Source of the DNA: Saprospirales bacterium
Lineage (GTDB): Bacteria > Bacteroidota > Bacteroidia > Chitinophagales > Saprospiraceae
Assembly: GCA_016711045.1 (NCBI GenBank)
Contig: JADJTT010000007.1
Coordinates: 1 to 64,000 of the forward strand
Reading direction: 5' to 3'
Length of the DNA: 64,000 nt
Shown here: positions 19,528 to 27,975 of the stretch, piece after piece
How the letters are laid out: each line of letters starts with the position of its first letter
Position numbering within the stretch: position 1 is the first letter of the stretch
Translations under genes and position numbers: made by a program
The notes under the pieces: generated by a model
What the model saw: only the letters and a program-made list of their open reading frames with translations
Database searches by the model: none
What the model was told of the DNA's origin: nothing

Positions 19528-20600
19528 ATCCGAGCTGCATTTTTTTGTAGTACAAAGTCGGCCAGCACCAATGCAGCCATGGCTTCCACCACAGGCACCG
19601 CTCTGGGCACTACACAGGGGTCGTGGCGGCCTTTTCCCGTCACCGTGACCGATTCTCCCGCTTCATTCACCGATTCCTGTGGCGCTACAATCGTAGCCAC
19701 CGGTTTGAAGGCACAACGGAAATAGATATCCATCCCATTGGAAATGCCGCCCTGAATACCGCCGGAGTGATTGGTCCGGGTTTTTATGACATCCCCCTCG
19801 CGGAAAAAAGCATCGTTGTGCGCGGAGCCACGCATGGCTACTCCGGAAAATCCGCTCCCATATTCAAACCCTTTACAGGCGTTAATGCTCAACATCGCTT
19901 GCCCGAGGCTGGCGTGAAGTTTGTCAAAAATGGGTTCCCCCAAACCGGGAGGGCAACCTGTGATCACCCCTGTGACCACTCCGCCGATCGTATCGCCCGC
20001 TTTGCGTACCTCCTCGATCAGTGCGATCATTTGGGCGGCCGTATCGGGATCCGGACAACGCACCGGAGTGCTTTCGGTGAGGCTCAGGTCGAGTTCGGTA
20101 TAGGGGAGAGACGTCAGGATGGTTCCCACCTGGCTGACATAGGCATGGACATCAATGCCCTGGGTTTTTAGCAGTAATTTGGCGATAGCCCCTGCCGCTA
20201 CCCAACTGGCTGTCTCGCGTGCGGAGGAGCGCCCGCCGCCACGGTAGTCGCGGATGCCGTATTTTGCCTGGTAAGTGTAGTCGGCGTGGGAAGGCCGGAA
20301 GGCCTGTGCGATATGGCTGTAGTCGCTTGTTCGCGCATCTTCATTGGCGATGAACAACGCAATGGGCGCTCCGGTAGTCACGCCTTCGTATATACCCGAC
20401 AATACCTGCACTTTATCCGATTCCTTTCGCTGGGTGGTAAGCCGGGATTGCCCCGGCCTGCGGCGGTCGAGCTCGCTTTGCACGAAATCCATATCCATAG
20501 CCAATCCCGCCGGACAACCGTCGATGACGCAGCCTACTCCCGGGCCGTGTGATTCGCCAAAGGTAGTTAGCGTGAAAAGCGTGCCGAAGGTGTTGGGCAT
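19524..20600 (-). CDS. aroC: Chorismate synthase
   Basis: Last step of the shikimate pathway: EPSP to chorismate, with reduced FMN. The 358 residues are the normal length. The family signatures are plain: GTLFTLTTFGESHGPG at the N-terminus, RRPGQSRLTTQRKESD (about 47-62), YRGGGRSSARETASWVAAGA (about 125) and a late GGIQGGISNG with TGKGRHDPCVVPRAVPVVEAM. It is a monofunctional bacterial type. The gene is convergent with tamB, and upstream lies an intergenic heptamer array. ATG start at 20600. Confidence 0.96.
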   Translation of the reverse strand: MPNTFGTLFTLTTFGESHGPGVGCVIDGCPAGLAMDMDFVQSELDRRRPGQSRLTTQRKESDKVQVLSGIYEGVTTGAPIALFIANEDARTSDYSHIAQAFRPSHADYTYQAKYGIRDYRGGGRSSARETASWVAAGAIAKLLLKTQGIDVHAYVSQVGTILTSLPYTELDLSLTESTPVRCPDPDTAAQMIALIEEVRKAGDTIGGVVTGVITGCPPGLGEPIFDKLHASLGQAMLSINACKGFEYGSGFSGVAMRGSAHNDAFFREGDVIKTRTNHSGGIQGGISNGMDIYFRCAFKPVATIVAPQESVNEAGESVTVTGKGRHDPCVVPRAVPVVEAMAALVLADFVLQKNAARI

Positions 20601-20690
20601 TGGGGATTGGTATTTTTGTGGCTAATAATTGAACGGAATGGACACTTACATGGTTTGTTAAAGGTAATTCAATAATTTGAGCTGGCCAAC

Positions 20691-20746
20691 CAGTCACCAG
20701 TCACCAGTCACCAGTCACCAGTCATCAGTCATCAGTCATCAGTCAT
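20691..20746. repeat. Heptamer array: four CAGTCAC then four CAGTCAT
   Basis: Eight perfect head-to-tail 7-bp units, four with a final C and then four with a final T, 21 bases before the mutS2 ATG. There is no inverted partner nearby. The two blocks suggest amplification from two slightly different seed units. Confidence 0.95.
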
Positions 20747-20767
20747 CCGAGTTTGTAAGATAGAATC

Positions 20768-23158
20768 ATGCTGCTACTGCCTAAAGACGTACTTGAAAAG
20801 TTGGAATTTACCAAAGTCATTGATCTGTTGGTAAAGGAGTGCTATGGAGAATTGGGCAAGGAAGCCGCAAGGAATCTGCCATTCGAAACCGATCGGAAAC
20901 GGATTGAGCGGCTGTTGACGGAAGTGTCGGAACTGAAGCGGTCGATGGAACAGAATGACCGGGTTCCGATGGGCCCTTATGAAGATATTGAAGGAGACCT
21001 GAAATTTCTGGATATAGAGGACTACGTACTCGACCTGGAAGGCATTCAGCGCATCGGGGCCATTTTGCGGCTTACGCAGGAAATTTTTGAATTCTTCAAC
21101 GCCAACCGCCAGCCGATTTACCCCGCCCTTTCGGAGTTGATCCAACCCCTGCAATATGAGGCTGGGTTAATTGAGGAGATCGACCGGGTGCTGGACGATC
21201 ATGGGCAGGTTCGCCCGGACGCCTCGCCGCGTCTGGCCAAGATCAGGTCTTCCATTGGCGCGAAACAGAAGGAACTGGATAAGCAATTTCGCTTTTTGGC
21301 CAATGATTACCAAAAGAAAGGCTGGTTAACCGACAACGTGGAGAGCTTTCGCAACGGTCGGCGGGTGCTCAGCGTACCGGCTGAGCACAAGCGCAAGATC
21401 CGGGGGATTATCCACGACGAATCAGCTACGGGTAAGACGGCATTCATCGAGCCGGAGCCTATTATCGATATCAACAACGATATTTTTGACCTCTACAATG
21501 AAGAACGCAGAGAGATCTATAAAATACTAAAGGATCTGTGCACCGTCCTCCGGCCTTTTATCCCTCAGATCAGGGAATATGCCGGGTTGCTGATCGCCTT
21601 AGACGTCATTCAGGCCAAAGCCCGTCTGGCCTTTGACATGCGCGGACAAATGCCCAAGGTCATCAACAAGCCGCATTTCTCGATACAGATGGCCTTTCAC
21701 CCCTTGTTGTATGTCAAAAACAAACAACTTGGCCGCGAAACGGTGCCTTTTGATCTCGTCCTGAATGGCAAAAACCGGGTGCTCGTGCTCAGCGGTCCCA
21801 ACGCCGGGGGTAAATCGATCACCATGAAGAGCATAGGCCTGCTGCAGCTCATGGTACAAGCCGGTCTGCTGGTGCCCATGGATGAAATATCAGAAATGGG
21901 CATCTTCCATGAGATCTTTGCCGATATCGGCGACCAGCAATCGCTCGAAGATGACCTGAGCACCTACAGCTCCCGCCTGGAAAATATGCGCAATTTTCTG
22001 GAAAAAGCGGGCCCTCGTTCCCTGATCGTGATCGATGAATTTGGTTCCGGAACCGACCCTCAGATCGGGGGCGCCATTGCAGAAGCCATCCTCCACGAAT
22101 TGAATACCAAGATGATCTTTGGGGTGATCACCACCCACTATTCCAACCTGAAAATATTTGCCTTCAAGACAGAGGGGCTGGTCAACGGATCCATGTTGTT
22201 TGATAAAGAACAACTGGCGCCGACCTACCAACTGCGCATAGGCCGTCCAGGCAGCTCCTACGCCTTTGAGATCGCCCAGAAAAGCGGCTTGTCCAAAGAA
22301 GTATTGCACTATGCCAAGAAGCGAACCGGCCGCAACGAAAAAGCGGTAGACGAACTACTGGTCGACCTGCAGCAGGAAAAGCTGGAACTGGAGGAGAAGT
22401 TGAGCCAAAACAAAGACCGGGAAGCCCAACTCGAAAAGCTCATCAGGAACTACGACCAGTTGCACCGCGACCTGGAATTCAAGCGCAAGCGGTTGAAACT
22501 GGATGAAAAGGAACTGGAACTGAGCAAAGCAGCCCAGGAAAACCGGGCCTTGAACCAATTGGTCAAAGAACTCCGGCAACAAAAAGACGTAGAGAAAGCC
22601 TCCGCGCGCATCAAAGAACTGAAGCAGGAACAGGTGCAGCTGAGCGAGCAAGTGGAGGAGGTCAAAAAAGAGATCTACGAAGAACCCCAATTCGCACCTT
22701 CCAAAGGAAAACCGGTGGAAGTGGGCGAATACGTGCGTTTGCGAACCGGCGGAGCCACCGGCGTAGTGGAGGCGATTCAAAAGAAAAAAGCCACCGTGCT
22801 TATGGGCGATATGCGCATGACCATCCAGTTGCGCGACCTCCAGGTGGTCAAAGAACCCCTTAAAATTGCCTCTACCCGAAGTGTCGGTACCGACACGGTA
22901 GATGCAGCCTCTAAATTTGAAAATAAACTGGATATCCGGGGCATGCGTATGGAGGAAGCCCTCAAGAAAATAGAAGAATTTGTAGATAAGGCTTTGATCT
23001 CCAATGCGCAAAGCCTGAAGATCCTCCACGGAAAAGGCACAGGCGCTCTGAAAAGCCTGGTGCGCAATAAGCTCAAAGAATACAAAGCCGTACAAAGCAT
23101 CAGCCATCCCGAAGAAGAATTTGGCGGCGACGGCATTACCCTCGTGGAGTTGCACTAA
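20768..23158 (+). CDS. mutS2: MutS2 family ATPase/endonuclease
   Basis: 796 residues. A MutS core and clamp region is followed by the ATPase with Walker A GPNAGGKSITMKS (about 343), Walker B LIVIDEFGSGTDP and the switch region. After this come a long charged coiled coil (about 520-640), a KOW-like segment (PVEVGEYVRLRTGGATGVVE) and a C-terminal Smr nuclease domain (LDIRGMRMEEALKKIEEFVD ... ILHGKGTGALKS). MutS2 proteins act on recombination intermediates or rescue collided ribosomes, depending on the species; which applies here cannot be told. The Smr motif has the LDxRG-like form. The gene is flanked by two different heptamer arrays. Confidence 0.95.
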   Translation: MLLLPKDVLEKLEFTKVIDLLVKECYGELGKEAARNLPFETDRKRIERLLTEVSELKRSMEQNDRVPMGPYEDIEGDLKFLDIEDYVLDLEGIQRIGAILRLTQEIFEFFNANRQPIYPALSELIQPLQYEAGLIEEIDRVLDDHGQVRPDASPRLAKIRSSIGAKQKELDKQFRFLANDYQKKGWLTDNVESFRNGRRVLSVPAEHKRKIRGIIHDESATGKTAFIEPEPIIDINNDIFDLYNEERREIYKILKDLCTVLRPFIPQIREYAGLLIALDVIQAKARLAFDMRGQMPKVINKPHFSIQMAFHPLLYVKNKQLGRETVPFDLVLNGKNRVLVLSGPNAGGKSITMKSIGLLQLMVQAGLLVPMDEISEMGIFHEIFADIGDQQSLEDDLSTYSSRLENMRNFLEKAGPRSLIVIDEFGSGTDPQIGGAIAEAILHELNTKMIFGVITTHYSNLKIFAFKTEGLVNGSMLFDKEQLAPTYQLRIGRPGSSYAFEIAQKSGLSKEVLHYAKKRTGRNEKAVDELLVDLQQEKLELEEKLSQNKDREAQLEKLIRNYDQLHRDLEFKRKRLKLDEKELELSKAAQENRALNQLVKELRQQKDVEKASARIKELKQEQVQLSEQVEEVKKEIYEEPQFAPSKGKPVEVGEYVRLRTGGATGVVEAIQKKKATVLMGDMRMTIQLRDLQVVKEPLKIASTRSVGTDTVDAASKFENKLDIRGMRMEEALKKIEEFVDKALISNAQSLKILHGKGTGALKSLVRNKLKEYKAVQSISHPEEEFGGDGITLVELH

Positions 23159-23160
23159 CT

Positions 23161-23207
23161 CACCCTTCACTCTTCACCCTTCACTCTTCACCCTTCACTC
23201 TTCACCC
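23161..23207. repeat. Heptamer array CACCCTT/CACTCTT filling the mutS2-antiporter gap
   Basis: Six complete alternating 7-bp units (CACCCTT, CACTCTT) plus CACCC lead directly into the antiporter ATG at 23208. The complete spacer after the mutS2 stop is repeat, so no Shine-Dalgarno or separate promoter exists there. Confidence 0.95.
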
Positions 23208-24443
23208 ATGGCTTTTTACCGCATCCTAGTCATCCTCATCATTTTGGCAGCCCTATTTGGGTATATCAATGTGCGTTTTTTAAAGCTCCCGCTGACCATA
23301 GAATTGATGGTGGTATCCATTTTCTTTTCTTTGGGCCTCATGCTGGTAGGCTCCTGGTATCCGGAGCTGGTGGAGTGGGAGACCTCGCTGGTGCAGGAGG
23401 TCGATTTTCAGAAGCTGCTCATGGAGGGGATGCTGAGTTTTCTACTTTTTGCCGGGGCGCTGCACGTCAATTTTGACCAATTGAAAGCGCAGCGATGGCC
23501 CATTCTGACATTTGCCACAATCGGAATATTGCTTTCCACCTTTTTAATTGGAGGGGCCACCTATGGCTTATTGTACTTGTTGGGGTTGGGGCAACCACTT
23601 ATATATTGTCTGTTGTTCGGGGCACTCATCTCTCCCACTGATCCGATTGCGGTGATGGGTATTCTGAAACGGGCTGGTGTGCCCCAACAACTGGAGGCCA
23701 AGATCGCAGGAGAGAGCTTATTTAACGACGGTATCGGCGTGGTGATCTTTCTGACCCTGTTTGGGATCGCTCAGGCTGGCAGTGGGGAGGTACATATAGG
23801 CGAAGTATTGACCCTGTTTGCGGAAGAAGTGGGTGGAGGATTGATCCTCGGGGTCCTGCTTGGCGCCATTGCCTATTACCTGATGAAGACCATTGACCAC
23901 TACGAGGTAGAGGTGCTGATAACCCTGGCGATAGTAATGGGCGGTTATTGGCTGGCCGCCTGGCTGCATTTCTCCGGGCCGCTGGCTATGGTGGTCGCCG
24001 GATTGATGGTGGGGCACGACCGATTCCGGTCTTCCTCCATGTCGGAGATCACGGAGCGGTATATCGATCAATTCTGGGAACTGCTCGACGTGTTGTTCAA
24101 TGCGGTGCTATTCGTGTTGATTGGATTGGAGATCGTAGTGCTATCGCTCAAAGGGCAATTTGTGCTGGCCGGGTTAATTTCCATCCCGATCGTACTACTG
24201 GCTCGCTATATTTCGCTGGGCATTCCCATCAGTATTATGGGACGTCGCCTGGAATTTCTACCCCACACCAATCTCCTTATGACCTGGGGTGGCTTACGCG
24301 GAGGAATCTCTATCGCACTGGCCTTGTCGCTGGCGCCCTTCATGGCGCGCGATCTACTGCTTACGATGACCTATGTGGTGGTGGTCTTTTCCATCGTCGT
24401 GCAGGGGTTAACGGTGGAGCGGGTGGTGAAGAAACTCGTTTAG
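23208..24443 (+). CDS. CPA1-family Na+/H+ antiporter
   Basis: 411 residues from the ATG at 23208; a longer frame starting inside mutS2 is an artefact because it would translate the heptamer array. Inner-membrane exchanger with about 12 hydrophobic spans. Family residues are visible in SPTDPIAVMGILKRAGVP and ESLFNDGIGVVIF (the Asp-bearing ion site of CPA1 transporters), and in MTWGGLRGGISIALALSLAP near the end. There is no long cytoplasmic C-terminal tail, as in NhaP-like forms. It follows mutS2 with no promoter apparent and ends at a 30-bp hairpin. Ion specificity (Na+ or K+) cannot be read from the sequence. Confidence 0.9.
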   Translation: MAFYRILVILIILAALFGYINVRFLKLPLTIELMVVSIFFSLGLMLVGSWYPELVEWETSLVQEVDFQKLLMEGMLSFLLFAGALHVNFDQLKAQRWPILTFATIGILLSTFLIGGATYGLLYLLGLGQPLIYCLLFGALISPTDPIAVMGILKRAGVPQQLEAKIAGESLFNDGIGVVIFLTLFGIAQAGSGEVHIGEVLTLFAEEVGGGLILGVLLGAIAYYLMKTIDHYEVEVLITLAIVMGGYWLAAWLHFSGPLAMVVAGLMVGHDRFRSSSMSEITERYIDQFWELLDVLFNAVLFVLIGLEIVVLSLKGQFVLAGLISIPIVLLARYISLGIPISIMGRRLEFLPHTNLLMTWGGLRGGISIALALSLAPFMARDLLLTMTYVVVVFSIVVQGLTVERVVKKLV

Positions 24444-24508
24444 TGTTCAGTTTTTAGTTTTCAATTTTCAGTTGCCTTAACTGAAAATTGAAAACTAAAA
24501 ACTGAACA
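24444..24508. repeat. 30-bp perfect inverted repeat, 5-base loop, heptamer type
   Basis: Arms 24444-24473 and 24479-24508 pair without mismatch around GCCTT. The units are AGTTTTT, AGTTTTC and AATTTTC. It fills the gap between the antiporter and ndk, which converge here, so it could stop transcription from both sides, though it is much longer and more AT-rich than a normal terminator. Confidence 0.9.
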
Positions 24509-24512
24509 TTAA

Positions 24513-24932
24513 TTAAAACATCTCCGTCACTGCAAAGTGAAACGCAGACTCAATCGCGGCATTATCATCCGAATCGGAGCCATGCACGGCGTTTTCGCCG
24601 ACGTTTTTAGCGTAGAGGGCGCGGATAGTGCCCGGAGCGGCTTTAGCAGGGTCGGTAGCGCCGATGAGGGTACGGAAATCTTCCACGGCGTTATCTTTTT
24701 CCAGAATAGCAGCTACAATAGCGCCGGAGGACATGAAGTCGACCAGTTCGCCGTAGAAGGGGCGCTCTTTGTGGACTTCATAGAATTCGCCGGCTTTTTG
24801 TGAAGACAGGTGCGTCATTTTCATCGCGACGATCCGAAATCCGGCGCCATTGATCATTTCGAGAATAGCGCCAATATGCCCGGCTTTTACGGCGTCGGGC
24901 TTGATCATTGTGAAGGTTCTTTTTCCAGCCAT
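24513..24932 (-). CDS. ndk: Nucleoside diphosphate kinase
   Basis: Transfers the gamma-phosphate between nucleoside tri- and diphosphates through a phospho-histidine. 139 residues, full length. N-terminal RTFTMIKPDAV, the Kpn-loop region ERPFYGELVDFMSSG and the catalytic NAVHGSDS with His117 are all present. It has its own promoter-like box (24970-24977, minus strand) and diverges from nrnA. It ends beside the large hairpin shared with the antiporter gene. Confidence 0.97.
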   Translation of the reverse strand: MAGKRTFTMIKPDAVKAGHIGAILEMINGAGFRIVAMKMTHLSSQKAGEFYEVHKERPFYGELVDFMSSGAIVAAILEKDNAVEDFRTLIGATDPAKAAPGTIRALYAKNVGENAVHGSDSDDNAAIESAFHFAVTEMF

Positions 24933-24969
24933 GGGACTGTTTTATTTTTATCGGGTTAAAAAATCGTCG

Positions 24970-24977
24970 CAAAGGTA
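24970..24977 (-). promoter_or_regulatory. -7 box TACCTTTG upstream of ndk
   Basis: On the minus strand TACCTTTG (TAnnTTTG) lies 38 bases before the ndk ATG. No clear TTG -33 element at ideal spacing. Confidence 0.45.
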
Positions 24978-25047
24978 AGGACTTATTCCCTAAACTATAT
25001 CTCCCGTTTGGATTAGTGGGTTATTTTTGGGAAATTCGCCCCCAATT

Positions 25048-26064
25048 ATGCCAAGCATGGAACATTTAAAGGAGCTGAAAGCGTTTCTTTCAATTCCAAA
25101 AGACATTGTGATTACGACGCACCGGAACCCCGACGGGGATGCGGTAGGATCCTCGTTAGCCCTTTTTCACTACCTGAGCCAGATGGGGCATACGGTCCGG
25201 GTCATGGCGCCCTCCGAGTATCCCGACTTCCTCTCCTGGATGCCCGGCGCCACAGAGATATTGGTCTTTGATGTGCATACGGAACAGGGCACCGAATGGC
25301 TCCAGCGGGCAGATATGATCTTTGTACTCGATTACAACGACCTGGAACGGGTGGATAGGATGGGGGAGGTGATCGCCCCGCTGAAATGCCCCAAGGTGAT
25401 GATCGACCATCATTTGTTTCCCGACCCCTTTGCAGACTACGTCCTATCCGATACGACGGCCAGTTCTACCTGCGAGTTGATTTACGATTTTATGGTCATG
25501 ATGGGGCATCTCGACCGGATCGATCCCAAGATCGCCGACTCCCTGTTCACAGGGATTTTAACCGATACCGGGTCATTTAAATATTCCACCTCCTCCAAAT
25601 TATACCGCATCGTGGCCGATCTGGTGGATCGAGGGGTCGATGATGTGCGCCTGCAAGACCTGATATTTAACAGCATGGATGAAAAACATCTCCGGCTATT
25701 AGGGCATTGTCTGTACAACCGGATGGAGATTCTGGAAGAATACCATACAGGTATCATCACCTTGACAAAGGAAGACTACGAGAAATACAGCATTTCGCGC
25801 GGAGACACAGAAGGCATTGTCAATTTTATGCTCAAATTGAAAAATGTCAAAGTGGCTGCTTTTATTCACGAACAACCCACCATCACCAAATTATCGCTTC
25901 GTTCAAAAGGCGATTTTTCCGTTCAGGAGATTGCGAAAATGCACTTCAAGGGAGGCGGACACCGGAATGCCTCCGGAGGTTCCTCTTATGCCGGATTAAA
26001 GGCTACGGTAAAGAAATTTAAATCCCTTCTTCCCAATTACAAGACGCAGTTGGATAATGCCTAA
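25048..26064 (+). CDS. nrnA: DHH-family bifunctional oligoribonuclease / pAp phosphatase (NrnA-like)
   Basis: Degrades very short RNA oligomers and 3'-phosphoadenosine 5'-phosphate; cytoplasmic, Mn-dependent. 338 residues from the ATG at 25048; the ATG at 25057 is equally plausible, and the TTG at 25027 is less so. Motifs: ITTHRNPDGDAVGSSLAL (about 27-44), DYND (about 102), MIDHHLFPDPFADY (about 120, the DHH box), GILTDTGSFKYS (about 172) and the DHHA1 substrate motif HFKGGGHRNASGGS near the end. The next gene, an FKBP lipoprotein, starts 24 bases later and may be cotranscribed. Confidence 0.92.
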   Translation: MPSMEHLKELKAFLSIPKDIVITTHRNPDGDAVGSSLALFHYLSQMGHTVRVMAPSEYPDFLSWMPGATEILVFDVHTEQGTEWLQRADMIFVLDYNDLERVDRMGEVIAPLKCPKVMIDHHLFPDPFADYVLSDTTASSTCELIYDFMVMMGHLDRIDPKIADSLFTGILTDTGSFKYSTSSKLYRIVADLVDRGVDDVRLQDLIFNSMDEKHLRLLGHCLYNRMEILEEYHTGIITLTKEDYEKYSISRGDTEGIVNFMLKLKNVKVAAFIHEQPTITKLSLRSKGDFSVQEIAKMHFKGGGHRNASGGSSYAGLKATVKKFKSLLPNYKTQLDNA

Positions 26065-26088
26065 ATTTTCAGTAAAATCTTTAAAAAC

Positions 26089-26958
26089 ATGATACGTAGC
26101 ATCTTATTTGCAGCAGCAATCCTGCTTGTCGCAGCAGCTTGCAATACCTCTTCAGAAGAGGTCACTTCCAGCGGCTTCAAGTACATTCATCACATAAAGA
26201 ATGAAGGCGCCAAACCTCAGGCCGGGGAATACGCTTATTTCCATGTGACTATGGACAATGGAGACTCTTTGCTTTTTGACAGTCACACCCAGCCCGATAT
26301 GCCCCTGGTGCTGATTCCCTCTCAAGAAGAAATGATGGGCCAAAAGCCTTCTCCGGTACTGGAAGCGCTTTTGCTCATGTCGGTAGGCGATAGCCTGACG
26401 GTGTATTACCCCATCGACTCCCTGGGCCAGCAGCGTCCGGCAGGGTTTGAAAATGCCGAGTTTGTGGTGTACCACCTCTCGATGAAGGAGATCAAAACCG
26501 CCGAAAAATACCAGGAAGACTTTGCTGCCAAGCAGGCAGCCAACGAACTGGTACTGCAAGGCGTGCGGGACCAAACCAGTGCCATCCTAGCCGATTTCAA
26601 AGCCGGTAAATTGGCTGATCAGCTCCAGAAGACAGAATCTGGCCTGCAATACCTGGTCATCGAGGAAGGAACAGGACCTGTACCCACTGCCGGCCAAAAC
26701 GTCAGTGCTAATTACTACGGCATTTTGCCGGATGGCACCGAATTTGACAACTCCTTCTCCAAAGGCAGAGAATTCAGCTTCGCAGTAGGAATGGGCCAGG
26801 TAATCCCGGGATGGGACGAAGCCTTTACTACGGTCAAAGAGGGTACGAAAGCCGTCTTGTTCATCCCTGCGAACCTGGCTTACGGGGAGCAAGGTAACTC
26901 GGTTATCCCACCCAATTCCGACCTCATATTTTACGTCGAACTCAACGGAGTTAACTAA
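26089..26958 (+). CDS. FKBP-type peptidyl-prolyl isomerase lipoprotein
   Basis: 289 residues. Lipoprotein signal MIRSILFAAAILLVAAAC with the lipobox Cys at 18. Two FKBP-like halves: an N-terminal one (about 30-140) with the conserved YIHHIKNEG and an incomplete pocket, and a C-terminal one (about 195-288) with the standard active-site set: Tyr in ANYYG, Asp in EFDNS, Phe in FSFAVG, VIPGW, LAYGE, IPPNS. It would assist folding of exported proteins in the periplasm. It is followed by a tandem paralogue, from which it is separated by a strong hairpin. Confidence 0.9.
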   Translation: MIRSILFAAAILLVAAACNTSSEEVTSSGFKYIHHIKNEGAKPQAGEYAYFHVTMDNGDSLLFDSHTQPDMPLVLIPSQEEMMGQKPSPVLEALLLMSVGDSLTVYYPIDSLGQQRPAGFENAEFVVYHLSMKEIKTAEKYQEDFAAKQAANELVLQGVRDQTSAILADFKAGKLADQLQKTESGLQYLVIEEGTGPVPTAGQNVSANYYGILPDGTEFDNSFSKGREFSFAVGMGQVIPGWDEAFTTVKEGTKAVLFIPANLAYGEQGNSVIPPNSDLIFYVELNGVN

Positions 26959-26965
26959 GTAAACG

Positions 26966-27014
26966 GTAGATGAAAAACGCTAAACGGTACTCCCGTTTAG
27001 CGTTTTTCGTCTAC
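26966..27014. terminator. 22-bp hairpin between the two FKBP paralogues
   Basis: Arms 26966-26987 and 26993-27014 pair with one mismatch around TACTC; the stem includes AAACGCTAAACGG. It lies 8 bases past the first stop and 20 bases before the second gene's start, so it may terminate the first message or shape the leader of the second. Confidence 0.7.
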
Positions 27015-27033
27015 GATTATAATGGAAGCCATA

Positions 27034-27903
27034 ATGCGGTATATACTGCTTTTTGCAAGTTTTTTGTTTTTCGCTTGTTCGAGCCTTCCCAAAGGGAATG
27101 AGGTCTCGGAAAACCTGACGGCAAACGGCTTCCCCTACATTCACCACATTCAGAATGAGGGCCCCAGGCCGAAACCCGGCGACTATGCTTACTTCCATGT
27201 GATCATGGCAAGAGGGGATACCGTGCTTTACGACAGCGATACGCAGGCTCAATTGCCTATGTTGCAAATTCCTTCCCCCGAAAACCGGCCGGACAAACCC
27301 TCGCCGATCATTGATGGGCTGGTGTTGATGGCAGTTGGGGATAGCCTGACGGTCTTGTATTCCATAGATTCGGTTTCCCAAATGACGTACCGGTTTGCCT
27401 TGAAGAAGATCTCCGGCGCGGAGCAATATAACCGGGAGCAAAGCGTCCAACGACAGGCACGCGATGGCGAAGAACGGGAGGTACTCCGCCAAAAGGAGGA
27501 GAAGGCCATGCTGGAAACGCGGTTTCTCTGGAAACAATACCGCACCGGCCAGATAGGGGCCGCGCTCCAGGAGTCGGCTTCCGGGCTTCAGTTTGTTGTG
27601 CTGGAAGAGGGGATGGGCGCCATCCCAGAGCAAGGCCAATGGATCTGGGTGCACTACTACGCAATCTGCACGGATGACGGCAAAGAAGTGGCCAACACCT
27701 ACGCACAGGCCCGGAAATTTCCCTTTCAACTCGGGCAAGCGCAGGCGCCTCCAGGTATGGAGGAAGCAACTTCCAGGATGAAACCCGGTTCGAGAGCCGT
27801 GCTGTTTCTGCCCTCCAAATTGGGCTATGGCGAAAAAGGGTACATGAATGTCCCGCCAAATACAGACATTGTGCTGTATCTGGAAATTTTGGAAATAGAA
27901 TAG
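27034..27903 (+). CDS. Tandem FKBP-like lipoprotein paralogue with degenerate active site
   Basis: 289 residues from the ATG at 27034 (MRYILLFASFLFFACSS, lipobox Cys 15); an ATG at 27022 adds four residues. Same two-domain layout as the preceding gene, with the shared block FPYIHHIQNEGPRPKPGDYA. In the C-terminal domain the FKBP pocket is altered. VIPGW is replaced by APPGM, so the pocket Trp is lost. The Asp after Phe is replaced in VANTYA, and the late Phe is Leu. Tyr in LGYGEKG and FPFQLG are kept. Peptidyl-prolyl isomerase activity is therefore doubtful, and a chaperone or binding role is more likely. It seems to have arisen by duplication and diverged. Confidence 0.85.
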   Translation: MRYILLFASFLFFACSSLPKGNEVSENLTANGFPYIHHIQNEGPRPKPGDYAYFHVIMARGDTVLYDSDTQAQLPMLQIPSPENRPDKPSPIIDGLVLMAVGDSLTVLYSIDSVSQMTYRFALKKISGAEQYNREQSVQRQARDGEEREVLRQKEEKAMLETRFLWKQYRTGQIGAALQESASGLQFVVLEEGMGAIPEQGQWIWVHYYAICTDDGKEVANTYAQARKFPFQLGQAQAPPGMEEATSRMKPGSRAVLFLPSKLGYGEKGYMNVPPNTDIVLYLEILEIE

Positions 27904-27975
27904 GTGAACCAATTTTTGAATTCATTGGTTACCTATCCAGTCGATTCGACAATAATCTTTTAAACCCTGTGCATC

